Shown: positions 27,005 through 36,927, numbered from the stretch's first letter. The stretch is 64,000 nt of DNA from Lachnoanaerobaculum sp. OBRC5-5 (GCF_000296385.1 NZ_JH815185.1:289960-353959); one strand, 5' to 3'. Notes: generated by a model not told the origin, from the sequence alone. Program-made: numbers and translations.

Positions 27005-27871
27005 ATGGAATTATTAAAAGGGGCAATGTGTCTGGAAGGCGGATCTTTAAGAGGGTTGTTTACAGCTGGTGTTTTGGATGCTTTGCTTGATAATGAAGTA
27101 TATATTGAATATGTGAACGGAGTTTCTGCAGGCTCGATGAACGGAATGAACTATATTTCAAGACAAAGGGGCAGATCAAAGAGAATCAATTTAAAATACC
27201 TGCATGATAAGAGATATATAAGTTATAAAAACATGTTTAAATCCAGACAGATATTTAACTTCGATTTCTTATTTGATGATATTTCAAATAAATACGATAT
27301 TTTTGATTGGGAATCATTTAATGATAAAACGAAAAAATATGAAGTTGTAGCTACAGATGTAATAACCGGAGAAAGCAAGTTTTTTGATAAGAATAATTGC
27401 AGCGATATTATATCGGCAGTAAAAGCGTCTGCATCCATGCCTGTAATGTCAAAGATGATAGATGTGGAAGGCAGGAAATATCTTGACGGAGGTATATCAA
27501 CCTCCATTGCATATAAAAGAGCATTTTATGTCGGATATTCAAAAGCAATAGTAGTACTTACAAGAGAAGAGGGATACAGGAAAAAGCCGGTAAATAAGAT
27601 AAATGAAAGCATCTATAGAAGATATTTTAAGCCGCTTCCTAATTTGGTTGAAAAATTGATGACTGTACCGGAAAGATACAACAGGATGCAGGAAGAAATG
27701 GAAGGGCTGGCTAAAGAGGGTAAGCTTTTAATTATCAGACCGCAGAATAAGGTGACTGTACAAAGGCTTGAGCACAGCAGTGTAAAACTTGAAAAGCTGT
27801 ATAATGAAGGCTATGAAGAGGGATTAAAAAATATTGAGAATATAAAGAACTTTATTGCTTTAAAGTTTTGA
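27005..27871 (+). CDS. Patatin-like phospholipase, YjjU-type
   Basis: 288 aa from the ATG at 27005, with GGAGG (26993-26997) in front; a TTG 17 codons upstream is rejected. The oxyanion loop is EGGSLRGLFTAGVLDAL (about 9-25), the nucleophile elbow GVSAGSMNG with Ser about 43, and the DGG aspartate (about 161) completes the Ser-Asp dyad. It hydrolyses acyl esters of lipids. No signal peptide. It lies alone between the export gene and the ABC system. Confidence 0.9.
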   Translation: MELLKGAMCLEGGSLRGLFTAGVLDALLDNEVYIEYVNGVSAGSMNGMNYISRQRGRSKRINLKYLHDKRYISYKNMFKSRQIFNFDFLFDDISNKYDIFDWESFNDKTKKYEVVATDVITGESKFFDKNNCSDIISAVKASASMPVMSKMIDVEGRKYLDGGISTSIAYKRAFYVGYSKAIVVLTREEGYRKKPVNKINESIYRRYFKPLPNLVEKLMTVPERYNRMQEEMEGLAKEGKLLIIRPQNKVTVQRLEHSSVKLEKLYNEGYEEGLKNIENIKNFIALKF

Positions 27872-27890
27872 TGTTTAAAGCCTTAAGGTA

Positions 27891-27919
27891 TTGACGTAAT
27901 AAAACAGATATAGTATAAT
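27891..27919 (+). promoter_or_regulatory. Promoter of the ABC binding-protein gene
   Basis: TTGACG (27891-27896), 17 bp, TATAAT (27914-27919): an almost perfect sigma-A promoter 41 bp before the start. No T-box or other riboswitch fits in the short leader. Confidence 0.88.
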
Positions 27920-27959
27920 CCCTTGCATAATAAGTTTTATTTATACGGAAGGGAAGTTT

Positions 27960-28949
27960 ATGAAAAAAAATATTTTGACAATAGCAATGGCAATGCTCCT
28001 TGGAGCAAGCCTTATGGCATGCGGATCAAAAGTGGATAATACAAACGGTAAGGCTGATTCTTCATCGGAAGTAAGCGCCGATGCTAAAAAAATCGGAGTT
28101 TTGCAGTATGTACAGCATCCTGCACTTGATAAAGCAAATGAAGGTTTTGTAGCCGCACTTGAAGAAGCAGGTATTGAGGTAGATATCGAGCAGCAAAATG
28201 CAGGCGGTGAGCAGTCTGCGGCACAGACTATTGCAAACAAGCTTGTAAATGATAAGAAGGATTTGATTCTTGCAATAGCTACACCGGCGGCACAGGCGGT
28301 AGCAGGAGCAACTTCAGATATTCCGGTAGTTATAACGGCAGTAACGGATCCTGCAGCTTCAGGCCTTGTGGAGAGCAATGACGCACCGGGAGGAAATGTT
28401 ACAGGAAGTTCGGATCTTACACCGGTAGCGGATCAGATTGAGCTTTTGACAAAACTTTTACCTGAAGCAAAGAATGTAGGTATACTCTATTGTACAGCCG
28501 AGGCAAACTCAAAGTTGCAGGCGCAAATGGCTATGGACGCTCTTAAAGAGAAGGGGCTTACAGGAGTTGAATACACAGTTTCAAGTTCAAATGAGATTCA
28601 GACAGTGGTTGAGTCAATGGTAGGTAAGGTGGATGCCATATATGTACCTACCGATAATGTTATTGCGGCAGGTATGACAACGGTTGCTATGATTGCCACT
28701 ACAGAGCATAAGATTCCTATAATCGGAGCGGAGTCCGCACATGTGGAAAACGGTGCCTTGGCAACATACGGTATTGATTACTTCGAAGTTGGAAAGCTTG
28801 CAGGAGAGCAGGCTGTTGAAATCTTAAACGGAAAGTCACCTGCAGATATTCCGATAGCTTATTTATCAAAGGATAAATGCAAACTTACAATAAATGAAGA
28901 GGTTGCAAAGGAACTTGGAATAGATACATCAAATATTTCAATGAACTGA
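27960..28949 (+). CDS. ABC transporter substrate-binding lipoprotein (TrpX-like, COG2984)
   Basis: 329 aa. Lipobox SLMAC with Cys21, then a Ser/Asp-rich linker and a two-lobe periplasmic-binding fold with family signatures VLQYVQHPALDKANEGF and GGEQSAAQTIANKL. Related proteins bind tryptophan or other aromatic compounds (TrpX), but the ligand here is not proven. It is anchored on the outer face of the membrane and feeds the permease and ATPase downstream. Confidence 0.9.
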   Translation: MKKNILTIAMAMLLGASLMACGSKVDNTNGKADSSSEVSADAKKIGVLQYVQHPALDKANEGFVAALEEAGIEVDIEQQNAGGEQSAAQTIANKLVNDKKDLILAIATPAAQAVAGATSDIPVVITAVTDPAASGLVESNDAPGGNVTGSSDLTPVADQIELLTKLLPEAKNVGILYCTAEANSKLQAQMAMDALKEKGLTGVEYTVSSSNEIQTVVESMVGKVDAIYVPTDNVIAAGMTTVAMIATTEHKIPIIGAESAHVENGALATYGIDYFEVGKLAGEQAVEILNGKSPADIPIAYLSKDKCKLTINEEVAKELGIDTSNISMN

Positions 28950-28967
28950 GATATAAAGATTAATAAG

Positions 28968-28986
28968 ACCGGTATATGCCGGTTTT
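28968..28986 (+). terminator. Hairpin after the binding-protein gene (partial terminator)
   Basis: ACCGG, loop TATATG, CCGGT followed by TTT. Short stem, so probably leaky. This would leave more binding protein than permease mRNA, a common arrangement. Confidence 0.55.
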
Positions 28987-29017
28987 GTTAATTTTATACA
29001 GGTTTTTCATATGTAAA

Positions 29018-29045
29018 TTAACATTGCAGTAATTTGTGATATAAT
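29018..29045 (+). promoter_or_regulatory. Second promoter ahead of the ABC permease
   Basis: TTAACA (29018-29023), 16 bp, TATAAT (29040-29045), 49 bp upstream of the permease start. It suggests separate transcription of the permease-ATPase pair. Confidence 0.6.
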
Positions 29046-29093
29046 ATAAAATAATGAAAGCCTAAATGGAAATATAATTTTTTGGAGGTATAA

Positions 29094-29996
29094 ATGTTTA
29101 CAGCACTGTTAGGTGCCGTTGCTCAGGGAATACTTTGGGGAGCAATGGTGCTTGGGGTATATATTACCTATAAACTGCTGGATATAGCGGATTTGACAGC
29201 AGACGGAAGTTTTGCTTTTGGCGGATGTGTATGTGCGGTTATGATTGTAAACTTCAACATGAATCCTTTACTTGCACTTCTTTTTGCAACTTTTGCGGGA
29301 ATGATTGCAGGATTTATCACGGGAGCATTGCACACAATATTTGAAATACCGGCTATTCTTGCAGGTATACTTACTCAGATTTCTCTTTGGTCTATAAATC
29401 TTAGAGTAATGGGAAAGAGTAATATACCGCTCTTAAAGACAAATACCATATTCTCATGGCTTACAGACGCTACAGGTATGAGTAACGCCGTAGCCGGAGT
29501 TATTCTCGGCGGAATTATTATTGTACTTATTATAATGATACTATACTGGTTCTTCGGTACGGAGCTCGGTTCAGCGCTCAGAGCAACCGGAAATAATGAA
29601 GCTATGATCAGAGCTCTCGGAGTAAATACAGGTCATGCAAAGCTTCTTGCCTTGGTGATAAGTAACGGACTTATAGGTCTTTCAGGAGGACTTATAGTAC
29701 AAAGCCAGAAGTATGCCGATATCAATGCAGGAACGGGAGCTATAGTTATAGGACTTGCAGCTATAGTTATCGGTGAAGTAATACTTGGAAAAGTAATATC
29801 TTTCTGGATGAAGCTTTCTGCGGCTGTTGTGGGTTCTGTTGTATACTTTGTAATCAGAGGAATTGTATTACAGCTTGGAATGGATGCAAACGATATGAAA
29901 ATGCTTTCTGCCATTATAGTGGCACTTGCGCTTGCCGTACCTGTAATGAGTGCAAAAATAAGGGCTAAAAGAGCCTATTCACCGAAGGGAGAATAA
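29094..29996 (+). CDS. ABC transporter permease (COG4120, TrpY-like)
   Basis: 300 aa, about eight membrane helices. Conserved segments ITYKLLDIADLTADGSFAFG (near 24-43) and SALRATGNNEAMIRALGVN (near 161-179) are typical of the branched-chain/BMP-type permeases that work with COG2984 binding proteins. TTGGAGG precedes the ATG. It is followed one base after its stop by the ATPase gene. Confidence 0.92.
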   Translation: MFTALLGAVAQGILWGAMVLGVYITYKLLDIADLTADGSFAFGGCVCAVMIVNFNMNPLLALLFATFAGMIAGFITGALHTIFEIPAILAGILTQISLWSINLRVMGKSNIPLLKTNTIFSWLTDATGMSNAVAGVILGGIIIVLIIMILYWFFGTELGSALRATGNNEAMIRALGVNTGHAKLLALVISNGLIGLSGGLIVQSQKYADINAGTGAIVIGLAAIVIGEVILGKVISFWMKLSAAVVGSVVYFVIRGIVLQLGMDANDMKMLSAIIVALALAVPVMSAKIRAKRAYSPKGE

Positions 29997-29997
29997 G

Positions 29998-30795
29998 ATG
30001 TTAGAGATTATAAATGTCAGTAAAACCTTCAATATAGGTACAATAAACGAAAAGAAAGCTTTGAATAAATTATCACTCAAGTTGAATCCGGGAGACTTTG
30101 TAACAATAATCGGAGGAAACGGTGCAGGTAAGTCAACTATGCTCAATATGATCGCAGGTGTATATCCCATTGACGGCGGTCAGATTATAATAGACGGTGT
30201 TGATATATCAAGAATGCCTGAGCATAAGAGAGCGAAGTATATTGGAAGAGTTTTTCAGGATCCTATGATGGGAACCAGTGCAGGAATGCAGATAGATGAA
30301 AACCTTGCACTTGCTTTCAGAAGAGGAGAAAAAAGAGGTTTATCCTGGGGAATTAAAAAGAGCGAAAAAGAGCTTTACAAGGAAATACTTGCAAAACTCG
30401 GACTTGGACTTCAAAGCAGAATGACATCAAAGGTAGGACTCTTATCGGGAGGACAAAGACAGGCGCTGACACTTTTGATGGCAACACTAAAAAAGCCTAA
30501 GCTATTACTGCTTGATGAGCATACGGCGGCGCTTGATCCGCAGACTGCAAAGACGGTTCTTGATCTTACAGAGCAGATTGTGGCCGAGCAAAATCTTACC
30601 GCAATGATGGTAACTCATAATATGAAGGATGCCCTTAATATAGGTAACAGACTTATAATGATGCATTCGGGCAGAGTGATCTATGATGTAAGCGGTGAGG
30701 AAAAGAAGAAACTTAAGGTTGAAGACCTTTTAAGAAAATTTGAAGAGGCAAGCGGCGGTGAGTTTGCCAATGACAGAATGATGTTGGCCAATTAG
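29998..30795 (+). CDS. ABC transporter ATP-binding protein (COG1101, TrpZ-like)
   Basis: 265 aa. Walker A GGNGAGKST (about 38-46), Q-loop FQDP, signature LSGGQRQALT, Walker B LLLLDEHTAALDP and H-loop VTHNM are all present. It has the extended helical insert RRGEKRGLSWGIKKSEKE typical of this group. It drives uptake by the preceding permease. Specificity as for the binding protein: aromatic amino acid is a guess. Confidence 0.94.
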   Translation: MLEIINVSKTFNIGTINEKKALNKLSLKLNPGDFVTIIGGNGAGKSTMLNMIAGVYPIDGGQIIIDGVDISRMPEHKRAKYIGRVFQDPMMGTSAGMQIDENLALAFRRGEKRGLSWGIKKSEKELYKEILAKLGLGLQSRMTSKVGLLSGGQRQALTLLMATLKKPKLLLLDEHTAALDPQTAKTVLDLTEQIVAEQNLTAMMVTHNMKDALNIGNRLIMMHSGRVIYDVSGEEKKKLKVEDLLRKFEEASGGEFANDRMMLAN

Positions 30796-30817
30796 TGAAT
30801 TCAAATAGGAGGGGACT

Positions 30818-31450
30818 ATGGATAAGAAACTTATTATCACCATAAACAGAGAATATGGAAGCGGTGGAAGAATAATAGGACAGCAGCTTTCAGAGAAGCT
30901 TGGAATACCGTATTATGATGATGAAATTATAAAAATGGCGTCAGAACATTCAGCTGTAGCAGAACAATATTTCAGAATGAATGATGAGAAACCGGGGCAT
31001 AATATTTTACAAAGAATAATAGGCGGAATAAAGAATGCAAATAATAAGCCGTCCATAGGAGACGATATCGTTTCACCCGACAATCTTTTCAGATTTGAAA
31101 GCGAAGTTATAAGAGAGTTGGTAGCAAGCGAATCCTGCATACTTATAGGTAGATGTGCGGATTTTGTACTCAGTTCGGCAGGAGAAGATGATTTTATTTC
31201 ACTTTTTGTATATGCCGATTTGTCAAAGAAAGTTGACAGAGTAATGGAAGTTGACGGAGTTGATGCCAAGGAAGCGCTCAGAAGAGTGCAAAGAAACAAT
31301 AGAATAAGGAAAGAGTATTACAAGTATTATACAGGCGAAGAATGGGATGATATGACACATTACGATCTTCCGCTTAATACATCAAAGATTACACTTGAAC
31401 AGGGTGTGGATTTGATACTGGAATACTTGAAAATCAGAGGTAAGTTATAG
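30818..31450 (+). CDS. Cytidylate kinase-like family protein
   Basis: 210 aa. The start LIITINREYGSGGRIIGQQLSEKLGIPYYDDEII is the signature of the cytidylate_kin2 family, with GSGGRI as a modified P-loop. It is not the essential Cmk and is common as an extra copy in Clostridia; its true substrate is unknown. GGAGGGG precedes the ATG. Stop and next start are one base apart from citrate synthase. Confidence 0.88.
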   Translation: MDKKLIITINREYGSGGRIIGQQLSEKLGIPYYDDEIIKMASEHSAVAEQYFRMNDEKPGHNILQRIIGGIKNANNKPSIGDDIVSPDNLFRFESEVIRELVASESCILIGRCADFVLSSAGEDDFISLFVYADLSKKVDRVMEVDGVDAKEALRRVQRNNRIRKEYYKYYTGEEWDDMTHYDLPLNTSKITLEQGVDLILEYLKIRGKL

Positions 31451-31451
31451 A

Positions 31452-32798
31452 ATGAAGGATAATTATATTGACAGCTTTTTGGCACAGGAATTCGGTAAGA
31501 GCCAAAATTATAATGAAATAAAGAACGGGCTTTTCAGTGAATTCAATGTAAAAAAAGGTCTCAGAAATGAAGACGGTACAGGAGTAAGAGTAGGTCTTAC
31601 AAAAGTATCCGATGTAGTGGGCTATGATATAATAGACGGTGTAAAAACCAATGTAGACGGCAAGTTATACTACAGAGGTTACAGCCTAAACGATCTTGTA
31701 GACGGAAGTGCAAAGTCCACAAGAGGATATGAGGAAGTAATGTTCTTGCTTTTATTCGGATTTTTACCAAATAAAGTGGAACTTGACAATTTCTCAAAGG
31801 TATTCAGAAGTATGTATACACTGCCAAGCAACTTTTTTGAGAGTGTACTTCTTAGAAATCCCGGAAAAAATTTGATGAATGTGCTTCAAAATGCTGTACT
31901 TACTCTATACAACTATGATGAAGAACCTGACAATGTGGACGTATATTCCACTCTTGTAAAAGGTATTAGAATATCCGCATCACTTCCTGTAATTATGTGC
32001 TATGCATATCAGGCAAAGAGACATTATTTTTATAATGACAGTTTGATAATACATTATCCTGATGAGAAGCTTTCAATGGCTGAGAACATATTGCAGATGC
32101 TAAGAGTAGATCAGAAGTTTTCAAAGAATGAGGCGGCTCTTCTTGATACAATACTTATTCTTCATGCAGACCATGGCGGCGGTAACAATTCTACATTTAC
32201 CAATGTAGTGGTTTCATCCACAGGTACGGATATCTATTCAACTATAGCGGCATCAATAGGATCGTTAAAAGGACCTAAGCATGGCGGTGCAAATATTTCC
32301 GTTGTACAGATGATGAAGGCTATAAAGGATGAAATAGGTATAACCACAGACGAGAAGAAGATAAGAAATATCGTAAACAGACTGCTTGATAAAGACTTCT
32401 TTGATTGCAGCGGACTTGTATATGGATTCGGACATGCGGTATATACTATCACAGATCCGAGAGCGGAGCTTTTAAGAGAGTACTGTGAGACGGTAGCAAA
32501 AGATAAGGACAGACTGGACGAGTATCATTTCTATGAGGAGTTTGAAAAGACTGTAAAGAAGGTGGTATTTGAGAGAAAGGGAACAACTATTTCTTCAAAT
32601 GTAGACCTTTACTCAGGATTTGCATACAACATGCTCGGTATTCCTGAAGATCTTTATACACCTTTATTTGTTATATCAAGAAATATAGGCTGGGTAGCTC
32701 ATAATGTGGAAAACAAGCTTTATGACGGTAGAATAATGAGACCTGCAACAAAGTATGTGGGTGAATTAAAAGAATATACACCTTTTAAGGACAGATAA
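31452..32798 (+). CDS. Citrate/2-methylcitrate synthase
   Basis: 448 aa, as for the clostridial form with an N-terminal extension of about 60 residues. Active-site features: LHADHGGGNNSTF (His about 239), GPKHGGAN (His about 277) and GFGHAVYTITDPRA (His about 327). It condenses oxaloacetate with acetyl-CoA, in these anaerobes mainly for glutamate synthesis. No aconitase or isocitrate dehydrogenase is in the window. Confidence 0.92.
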   Translation: MKDNYIDSFLAQEFGKSQNYNEIKNGLFSEFNVKKGLRNEDGTGVRVGLTKVSDVVGYDIIDGVKTNVDGKLYYRGYSLNDLVDGSAKSTRGYEEVMFLLLFGFLPNKVELDNFSKVFRSMYTLPSNFFESVLLRNPGKNLMNVLQNAVLTLYNYDEEPDNVDVYSTLVKGIRISASLPVIMCYAYQAKRHYFYNDSLIIHYPDEKLSMAENILQMLRVDQKFSKNEAALLDTILILHADHGGGNNSTFTNVVVSSTGTDIYSTIAASIGSLKGPKHGGANISVVQMMKAIKDEIGITTDEKKIRNIVNRLLDKDFFDCSGLVYGFGHAVYTITDPRAELLREYCETVAKDKDRLDEYHFYEEFEKTVKKVVFERKGTTISSNVDLYSGFAYNMLGIPEDLYTPLFVISRNIGWVAHNVENKLYDGRIMRPATKYVGELKEYTPFKDR

Positions 32799-32826
32799 AA
32801 AAGAGGCCATAGGCCTCTTTTTATTT
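32797..32826. terminator. Bidirectional terminator
   Basis: AAAGAGGCC (32800-32808), loop ATA, GGCCTCTTT (32812-32820), with A and T tracts outside. It serves citrate synthase and the convergent minus-strand gene. Confidence 0.92.
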
Positions 32827-33384
32827 ATTATCTTTACTGCTCTCTAAAATATCATCAATCTTTTGTGCCAGGTCTTTTTTGTCCTCGTCGGAGTCCATCT
32901 CATAGAATTCAACTTCCACATCGGAATCAAGGTCGTTTTCAACTATATCGGATTTTTTGGCATCTTTTCCGAATTTATCAAGCTGCTTTTTAGCCTTGTC
33001 AACTACAGGTTCAACGCTTGATTTAGCTTTTTCAAACAAAGGCTTTGCATTGTCCTTTGCCACATCACCGGCAGCAGAAACATTATCTGTAATAATGTTT
33101 GCCACATCCTTTAACATTTCCTTAGCCGCATTTGCCATGCCCTTTGCACTGTTTGCGGTGTCCTTTGCCGCCGTAACGAATTCATCTGTAGTAGACTTTA
33201 ATGCCGTATACTTTCTGTTTGCGGTAGCATCTTCTGTTTTATAATCTGAAAGTTCGTCTTCAAAATCTTTGAATTCACCCTCCAATTCTCTTTGATATTC
33301 TTTATACTTCAGTATATATGACACTCCGGCTGCCGCAGCACCTGCAACAGTTGCCCAAAACATTAACTTTTTTAAACCTGCCAT
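32821..33384 (-). CDS. YtxH-like membrane-anchored protein with amphipathic repeat
   Basis: 187 aa from the ATG at 33382-33384, preceded by AAAGGAGG; a longer frame start is rejected. One N-terminal membrane helix (about 6-24), an acidic helix, then a long Ala/Lys/Asp-rich amphipathic stretch (about 60-140, KDTANSAKGMANAAKEML) as in YtxH or apolipoprotein-like repeats, and a very acidic C-terminus. Probably a general-stress or envelope protein; function not established. Confidence 0.75.
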   Translation of the reverse strand: MAGLKKLMFWATVAGAAAAGVSYILKYKEYQRELEGEFKDFEDELSDYKTEDATANRKYTALKSTTDEFVTAAKDTANSAKGMANAAKEMLKDVANIITDNVSAAGDVAKDNAKPLFEKAKSSVEPVVDKAKKQLDKFGKDAKKSDIVENDLDSDVEVEFYEMDSDEDKKDLAQKIDDILESSKDNK

Positions 33385-33461
33385 AATAACCTCCTTTACA
33401 ATAGTAGTAATTACAGTGTAATATCTATTTATAAAAAGTACAAGCATTATTTGGAGAGTTT

Positions 33462-35144
33462 ATGAAAAAAGTCATCTGTTTATTTGGTTGCATAGCAGGA
33501 TTTATTGTGATTGCTTATATTCAAAGCTTATATGTAAACTTGGGAGTATCACATACAAGTGATTACTTTTTAAGTAAGAGCTATATTATATTATCTGTGG
33601 CAGCTCTTTTGCTGTTACTCGTATCGGGAATATATTTGAATATAACAAAATTCAGTATAGTTAAGATATATCCGATTGTAATGCTTATATTCGGACTTGG
33701 ATATATGTATGTTTTTCCTGCCATGTCTGCACCTGATGAAATAGCACATTTTATATCGGCTTATAAAATATCAAATAAGATGCTTGGAAAGCAGGCAACC
33801 GTTAAAGACGGTCATGTGATAATCAGGGCCGGGGATCTTTGGCTGGAAGATGTGGACGGAGAGTACACTTTTGATAAAATGAAGAGTGAAGAGGAGAATG
33901 TTTTAATACCGGAGGAGGGAAGTCATGGGAAAATTATTTCGAGCAAACTTGAAGAAACATCTTACAAGGTTTTTTATGGAGAGGGGAATATTCGCGGCAC
34001 TGATAATTATATCAGTTTTGGCGGCAAAGATTATGAAAAGGCACAGTCGCTACACGCGCCTGTAAATACCATACCGAGTGTATATTTTTTACCTGCAACA
34101 GGTATCACTGTAGCCCGAATAATGGGGCTTAACAGCATTTATCTTGTACTGTTTGGAAGAACGGCAAATCTGATTTTATTTATATTATTGGGAACTCTCG
34201 GAATATATTTCCTGCCAAGATTTAAAGAATTTATTTTTTTAGTCAGCCTTCTTCCTACCACAATTGAACTGGCGGCTTCATATTCCTATGATGCGGTTAT
34301 GATTTCAAGCATGATTTTTTTTGTGTCCTATGTGTTTTATCTTGCACATGAAAAAAAGGACTTTGATATAAAGGATCTGGTCATAGTTTCCCTTATTGCA
34401 GGACTTGTTTTACCATGTAAAATGGTTTACTTCCCTATGCTTTTACTGCTTTTCAGTATACCGTTGTATAAGTTTAAGTTCAGAGGTAAGGTGGACGGCA
34501 AGATAAAAAAAGAAAATATAGCTTTTTTTCTTGCATCTGCGGTAGTTGTGCTATTGTCATGGGTATTTGCAATGTATCTGGTAAACAGAGCTACAGTTGT
34601 GGGATATTCCACAAGTACTACTTCAAGCCTTGATTGGGCAGGTGAGGAGAGCTACACCATAGGTTATTTATTGCACAACAAATTAAAGGCCGTAAAGCTG
34701 TTTTATAATACATTGCTTTTGCAACTTGAATATTACCATAAAACAATGTTCGGAGCATATCTCGGACATGCGGATGATGTGGTAGGTATTCCGTATATAG
34801 GATTTTTAGTACTTAATATAGGCATGACATTTTCTGTTTTCGGGGAAGCAAAAGAAAAGCAGCTGCAGGTAAAAGAGAGAGTGCTTACAGGTATCAGTAT
34901 ATTTTTTGTCGTATTTTTGGTGCTTTTATCAATGCTTATTGCATGGACTCCGATAAGTTCCGAATTTATAGAAGGTGTGAGCGGAAGATATTTTATTCCG
35001 GTACTATTGCCTCTGCTTATGATATGCAGGAATAATAAGATAGTGATAAAGGATGAGACCAAGAGAAATATTATATTCCTGTTTATACTTATAAATGCCA
35101 TATCTTTGCTGAAAATATTCAGTACAGTATGTATAAGACTGTAA
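33462..35144 (+). CDS. DUF2142 family multi-spanning membrane protein
   Basis: 560 aa, about 11-12 membrane spans. The motif MSAPDEIAHFISAYKIS (about 88-104) is the acidic first-loop signature of DUF2142, a GT-C-fold-like family found in polysaccharide gene clusters. A large extracellular insert (about 105-205) follows. TTGGAGAG precedes the ATG. First gene of the surface-glycan region; it may transfer a sugar from a lipid carrier (inference). Confidence 0.88.
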   Translation: MKKVICLFGCIAGFIVIAYIQSLYVNLGVSHTSDYFLSKSYIILSVAALLLLLVSGIYLNITKFSIVKIYPIVMLIFGLGYMYVFPAMSAPDEIAHFISAYKISNKMLGKQATVKDGHVIIRAGDLWLEDVDGEYTFDKMKSEEENVLIPEEGSHGKIISSKLEETSYKVFYGEGNIRGTDNYISFGGKDYEKAQSLHAPVNTIPSVYFLPATGITVARIMGLNSIYLVLFGRTANLILFILLGTLGIYFLPRFKEFIFLVSLLPTTIELAASYSYDAVMISSMIFFVSYVFYLAHEKKDFDIKDLVIVSLIAGLVLPCKMVYFPMLLLLFSIPLYKFKFRGKVDGKIKKENIAFFLASAVVVLLSWVFAMYLVNRATVVGYSTSTTSSLDWAGEESYTIGYLLHNKLKAVKLFYNTLLLQLEYYHKTMFGAYLGHADDVVGIPYIGFLVLNIGMTFSVFGEAKEKQLQVKERVLTGISIFFVVFLVLLSMLIAWTPISSEFIEGVSGRYFIPVLLPLLMICRNNKIVIKDETKRNIIFLFILINAISLLKIFSTVCIRL

Positions 35145-35221
35145 TAAAAAGGGCAAACAGACTTACTTACGATATAACAAAAATGTAAAAAAAAATTAAC
35201 AAAGCTTTTTTGCAAATAAGT

Positions 35222-35227
35222 TATAAT
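35222..35227 (+). promoter_or_regulatory. Probable -10 box of the DUF5722-type gene
   Basis: A perfect TATAAT 20 bp before the start codon region. The nearest -35-like TTAACA is 20 bp upstream, which is too far for a strong promoter. Confidence 0.4.
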
Positions 35228-35246
35228 ATATAAAGAAGGAGGCAAG

Positions 35247-36914
35247 ATGAAGAGAAATAATTTAATAAAACTTGCATCTGCATTAGCTATAGTAACAATG
35301 CTTGGACTCGGATTACATAGTAATGCATATGCTCTTAGTGCAACATCAAATATTGAATCGGTTGTGATAGGAGAAAATAAGTCTACAGTAGATATCACTA
35401 TGAATAACTCGGGTGATATGGCAGGTACCGACGGTAATTTTTATCTTTTTGAATTACAGCCGTATGAGGAAGGAATCGGAAACAGAACCGACTATCTTGA
35501 AAAGGTAAGTGCAGGTAATGTTACAAAATCATATCAGCTTAATAAAGGCAGTGAAAACAGCAGATTGTACAACAGTTATGCGGTTGCTGTTTTTGACGGA
35601 TCGAAATATGTTCAGGTAAGTTCACTTAAATATATTACAAATCCTGAGGCGGTTGCGGCAAATACTGATGCGTACAAGGCACAGGCATCAAAGAAAGGTT
35701 TGCAGATAGAGCTTAAGATGCTTGATGATGCATTTAACCTCGGTGTAAAGCATGCATCTACAAATATTGCTTTCAACCAGATTTTAGGAAGCGGTATAGA
35801 TTACAATTATAACGGCAAGACATATCATTTCAATAAGGCGCTTATAGAAAGCTATGATAAGACAATAAGTGCTTTCTCGGGAAAAGATATGACTGTTACA
35901 GCTATTATTTTGAACGGTTATAATGAGGCTCATCCTGAGCTTATGTATCCGAATATGCCGAGAAGAGACAGCATATTCTACTATATGTTCAATGCGTCTT
36001 CAAAAGAGGGTACTGAGACCACTGAGGCTATAGCATCATTCCTTGCGGAAAGATACAACGGAAAAAATACCGCACACGGTAAGGTATCCAACTGGATTAT
36101 AGGAAATGAGATCAACAACCAGCAGTGGAATTATATCGGTGATATGGATGTAAGAAGTTATACTGGAAAATATGAGAAGGCATTCAGAATTTTCTATAAT
36201 GCAATCAAGTCAACTTCTTCTACAGACAGAGTATTCTATTCACTTGATTATAACTGGAATAATGAGATAAACAATAAGAATAAATACGGTGGAAAGCAGA
36301 TAGTAGACAATTTCAATTCTCTTGTGCTTGAGCATGGAGATATTGATTGGGGACTTGCATATCACCCATATCCTGCACCTATGACAGATCCGGAATTCTG
36401 GGATGATGCCCAAAAGACAGGATGGATAAAGGACAGCTTTGATTCTCCTGTAATAAACTTTGCAAACTTAAATAAGCTTACAGATTATTTTGCACAGGAT
36501 GCACTTAAAAAGCATGACGGTTCCGTAAGACATATTATGCTTACAGAGGAAGGATTTACAGCTACAAATCCTACAAGAGGAAATCTTGAAAATGAGCAGG
36601 CTGCGGCATTTGCATACTCATACTATCTTGTAGATTCAAACCCGTATATAGAGGCATATATCTTAAGCCGTCAGGTGGATGCACCGCTTGAGGTAAGACA
36701 GGGACTTTCATTCGGACTTTGGACCTGCAGCATGAATGTAGGAGATGAAATTCAGGCTATATCAAAGAGAAAACTTTGGACAGTATACAGATATATTGAC
36801 AAGTCAAAGTACACTCTTGACAATACCGATTTTGCAAAGAGCATCTTAGGTATAAGTAAGTGGCAGGAATTGGTACCGAACTTCAGATGGGCGGCACAGG
36901 AAAACAGAAGATAA
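35247..36914 (+). CDS. Secreted glycoside-hydrolase-like protein (DUF5722 type)
   Basis: 555 aa. Signal peptide 1-29 (cleavage near SNAYA). A beta-sandwich-like region (30-135) is followed by a TIM-barrel-like domain with WIIGNEINNQQW (about 283-294, candidate acid/base Glu) and MLTEEGF (about 430-436, candidate nucleophile). These are the positions of the two glutamates in clan A glycosidases. It fits my memory of DUF5722; the substrate is unknown. AAGGAGG precedes the ATG. It sits inside the glycan gene region and may trim or process the polymer. Confidence 0.8.
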   Translation: MKRNNLIKLASALAIVTMLGLGLHSNAYALSATSNIESVVIGENKSTVDITMNNSGDMAGTDGNFYLFELQPYEEGIGNRTDYLEKVSAGNVTKSYQLNKGSENSRLYNSYAVAVFDGSKYVQVSSLKYITNPEAVAANTDAYKAQASKKGLQIELKMLDDAFNLGVKHASTNIAFNQILGSGIDYNYNGKTYHFNKALIESYDKTISAFSGKDMTVTAIILNGYNEAHPELMYPNMPRRDSIFYYMFNASSKEGTETTEAIASFLAERYNGKNTAHGKVSNWIIGNEINNQQWNYIGDMDVRSYTGKYEKAFRIFYNAIKSTSSTDRVFYSLDYNWNNEINNKNKYGGKQIVDNFNSLVLEHGDIDWGLAYHPYPAPMTDPEFWDDAQKTGWIKDSFDSPVINFANLNKLTDYFAQDALKKHDGSVRHIMLTEEGFTATNPTRGNLENEQAAAFAYSYYLVDSNPYIEAYILSRQVDAPLEVRQGLSFGLWTCSMNVGDEIQAISKRKLWTVYRYIDKSKYTLDNTDFAKSILGISKWQELVPNFRWAAQENRR

Positions 36915-36927
36915 TTTCTTTTAATTT

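Noticed and set aside
27872-27959. Possible T-box riboswitch ahead of the Trp-type ABC system
   Set aside because: Only about 40 nt lie between the promoter and the start codon; a T-box needs far more, and no T-box core sequence is seen.
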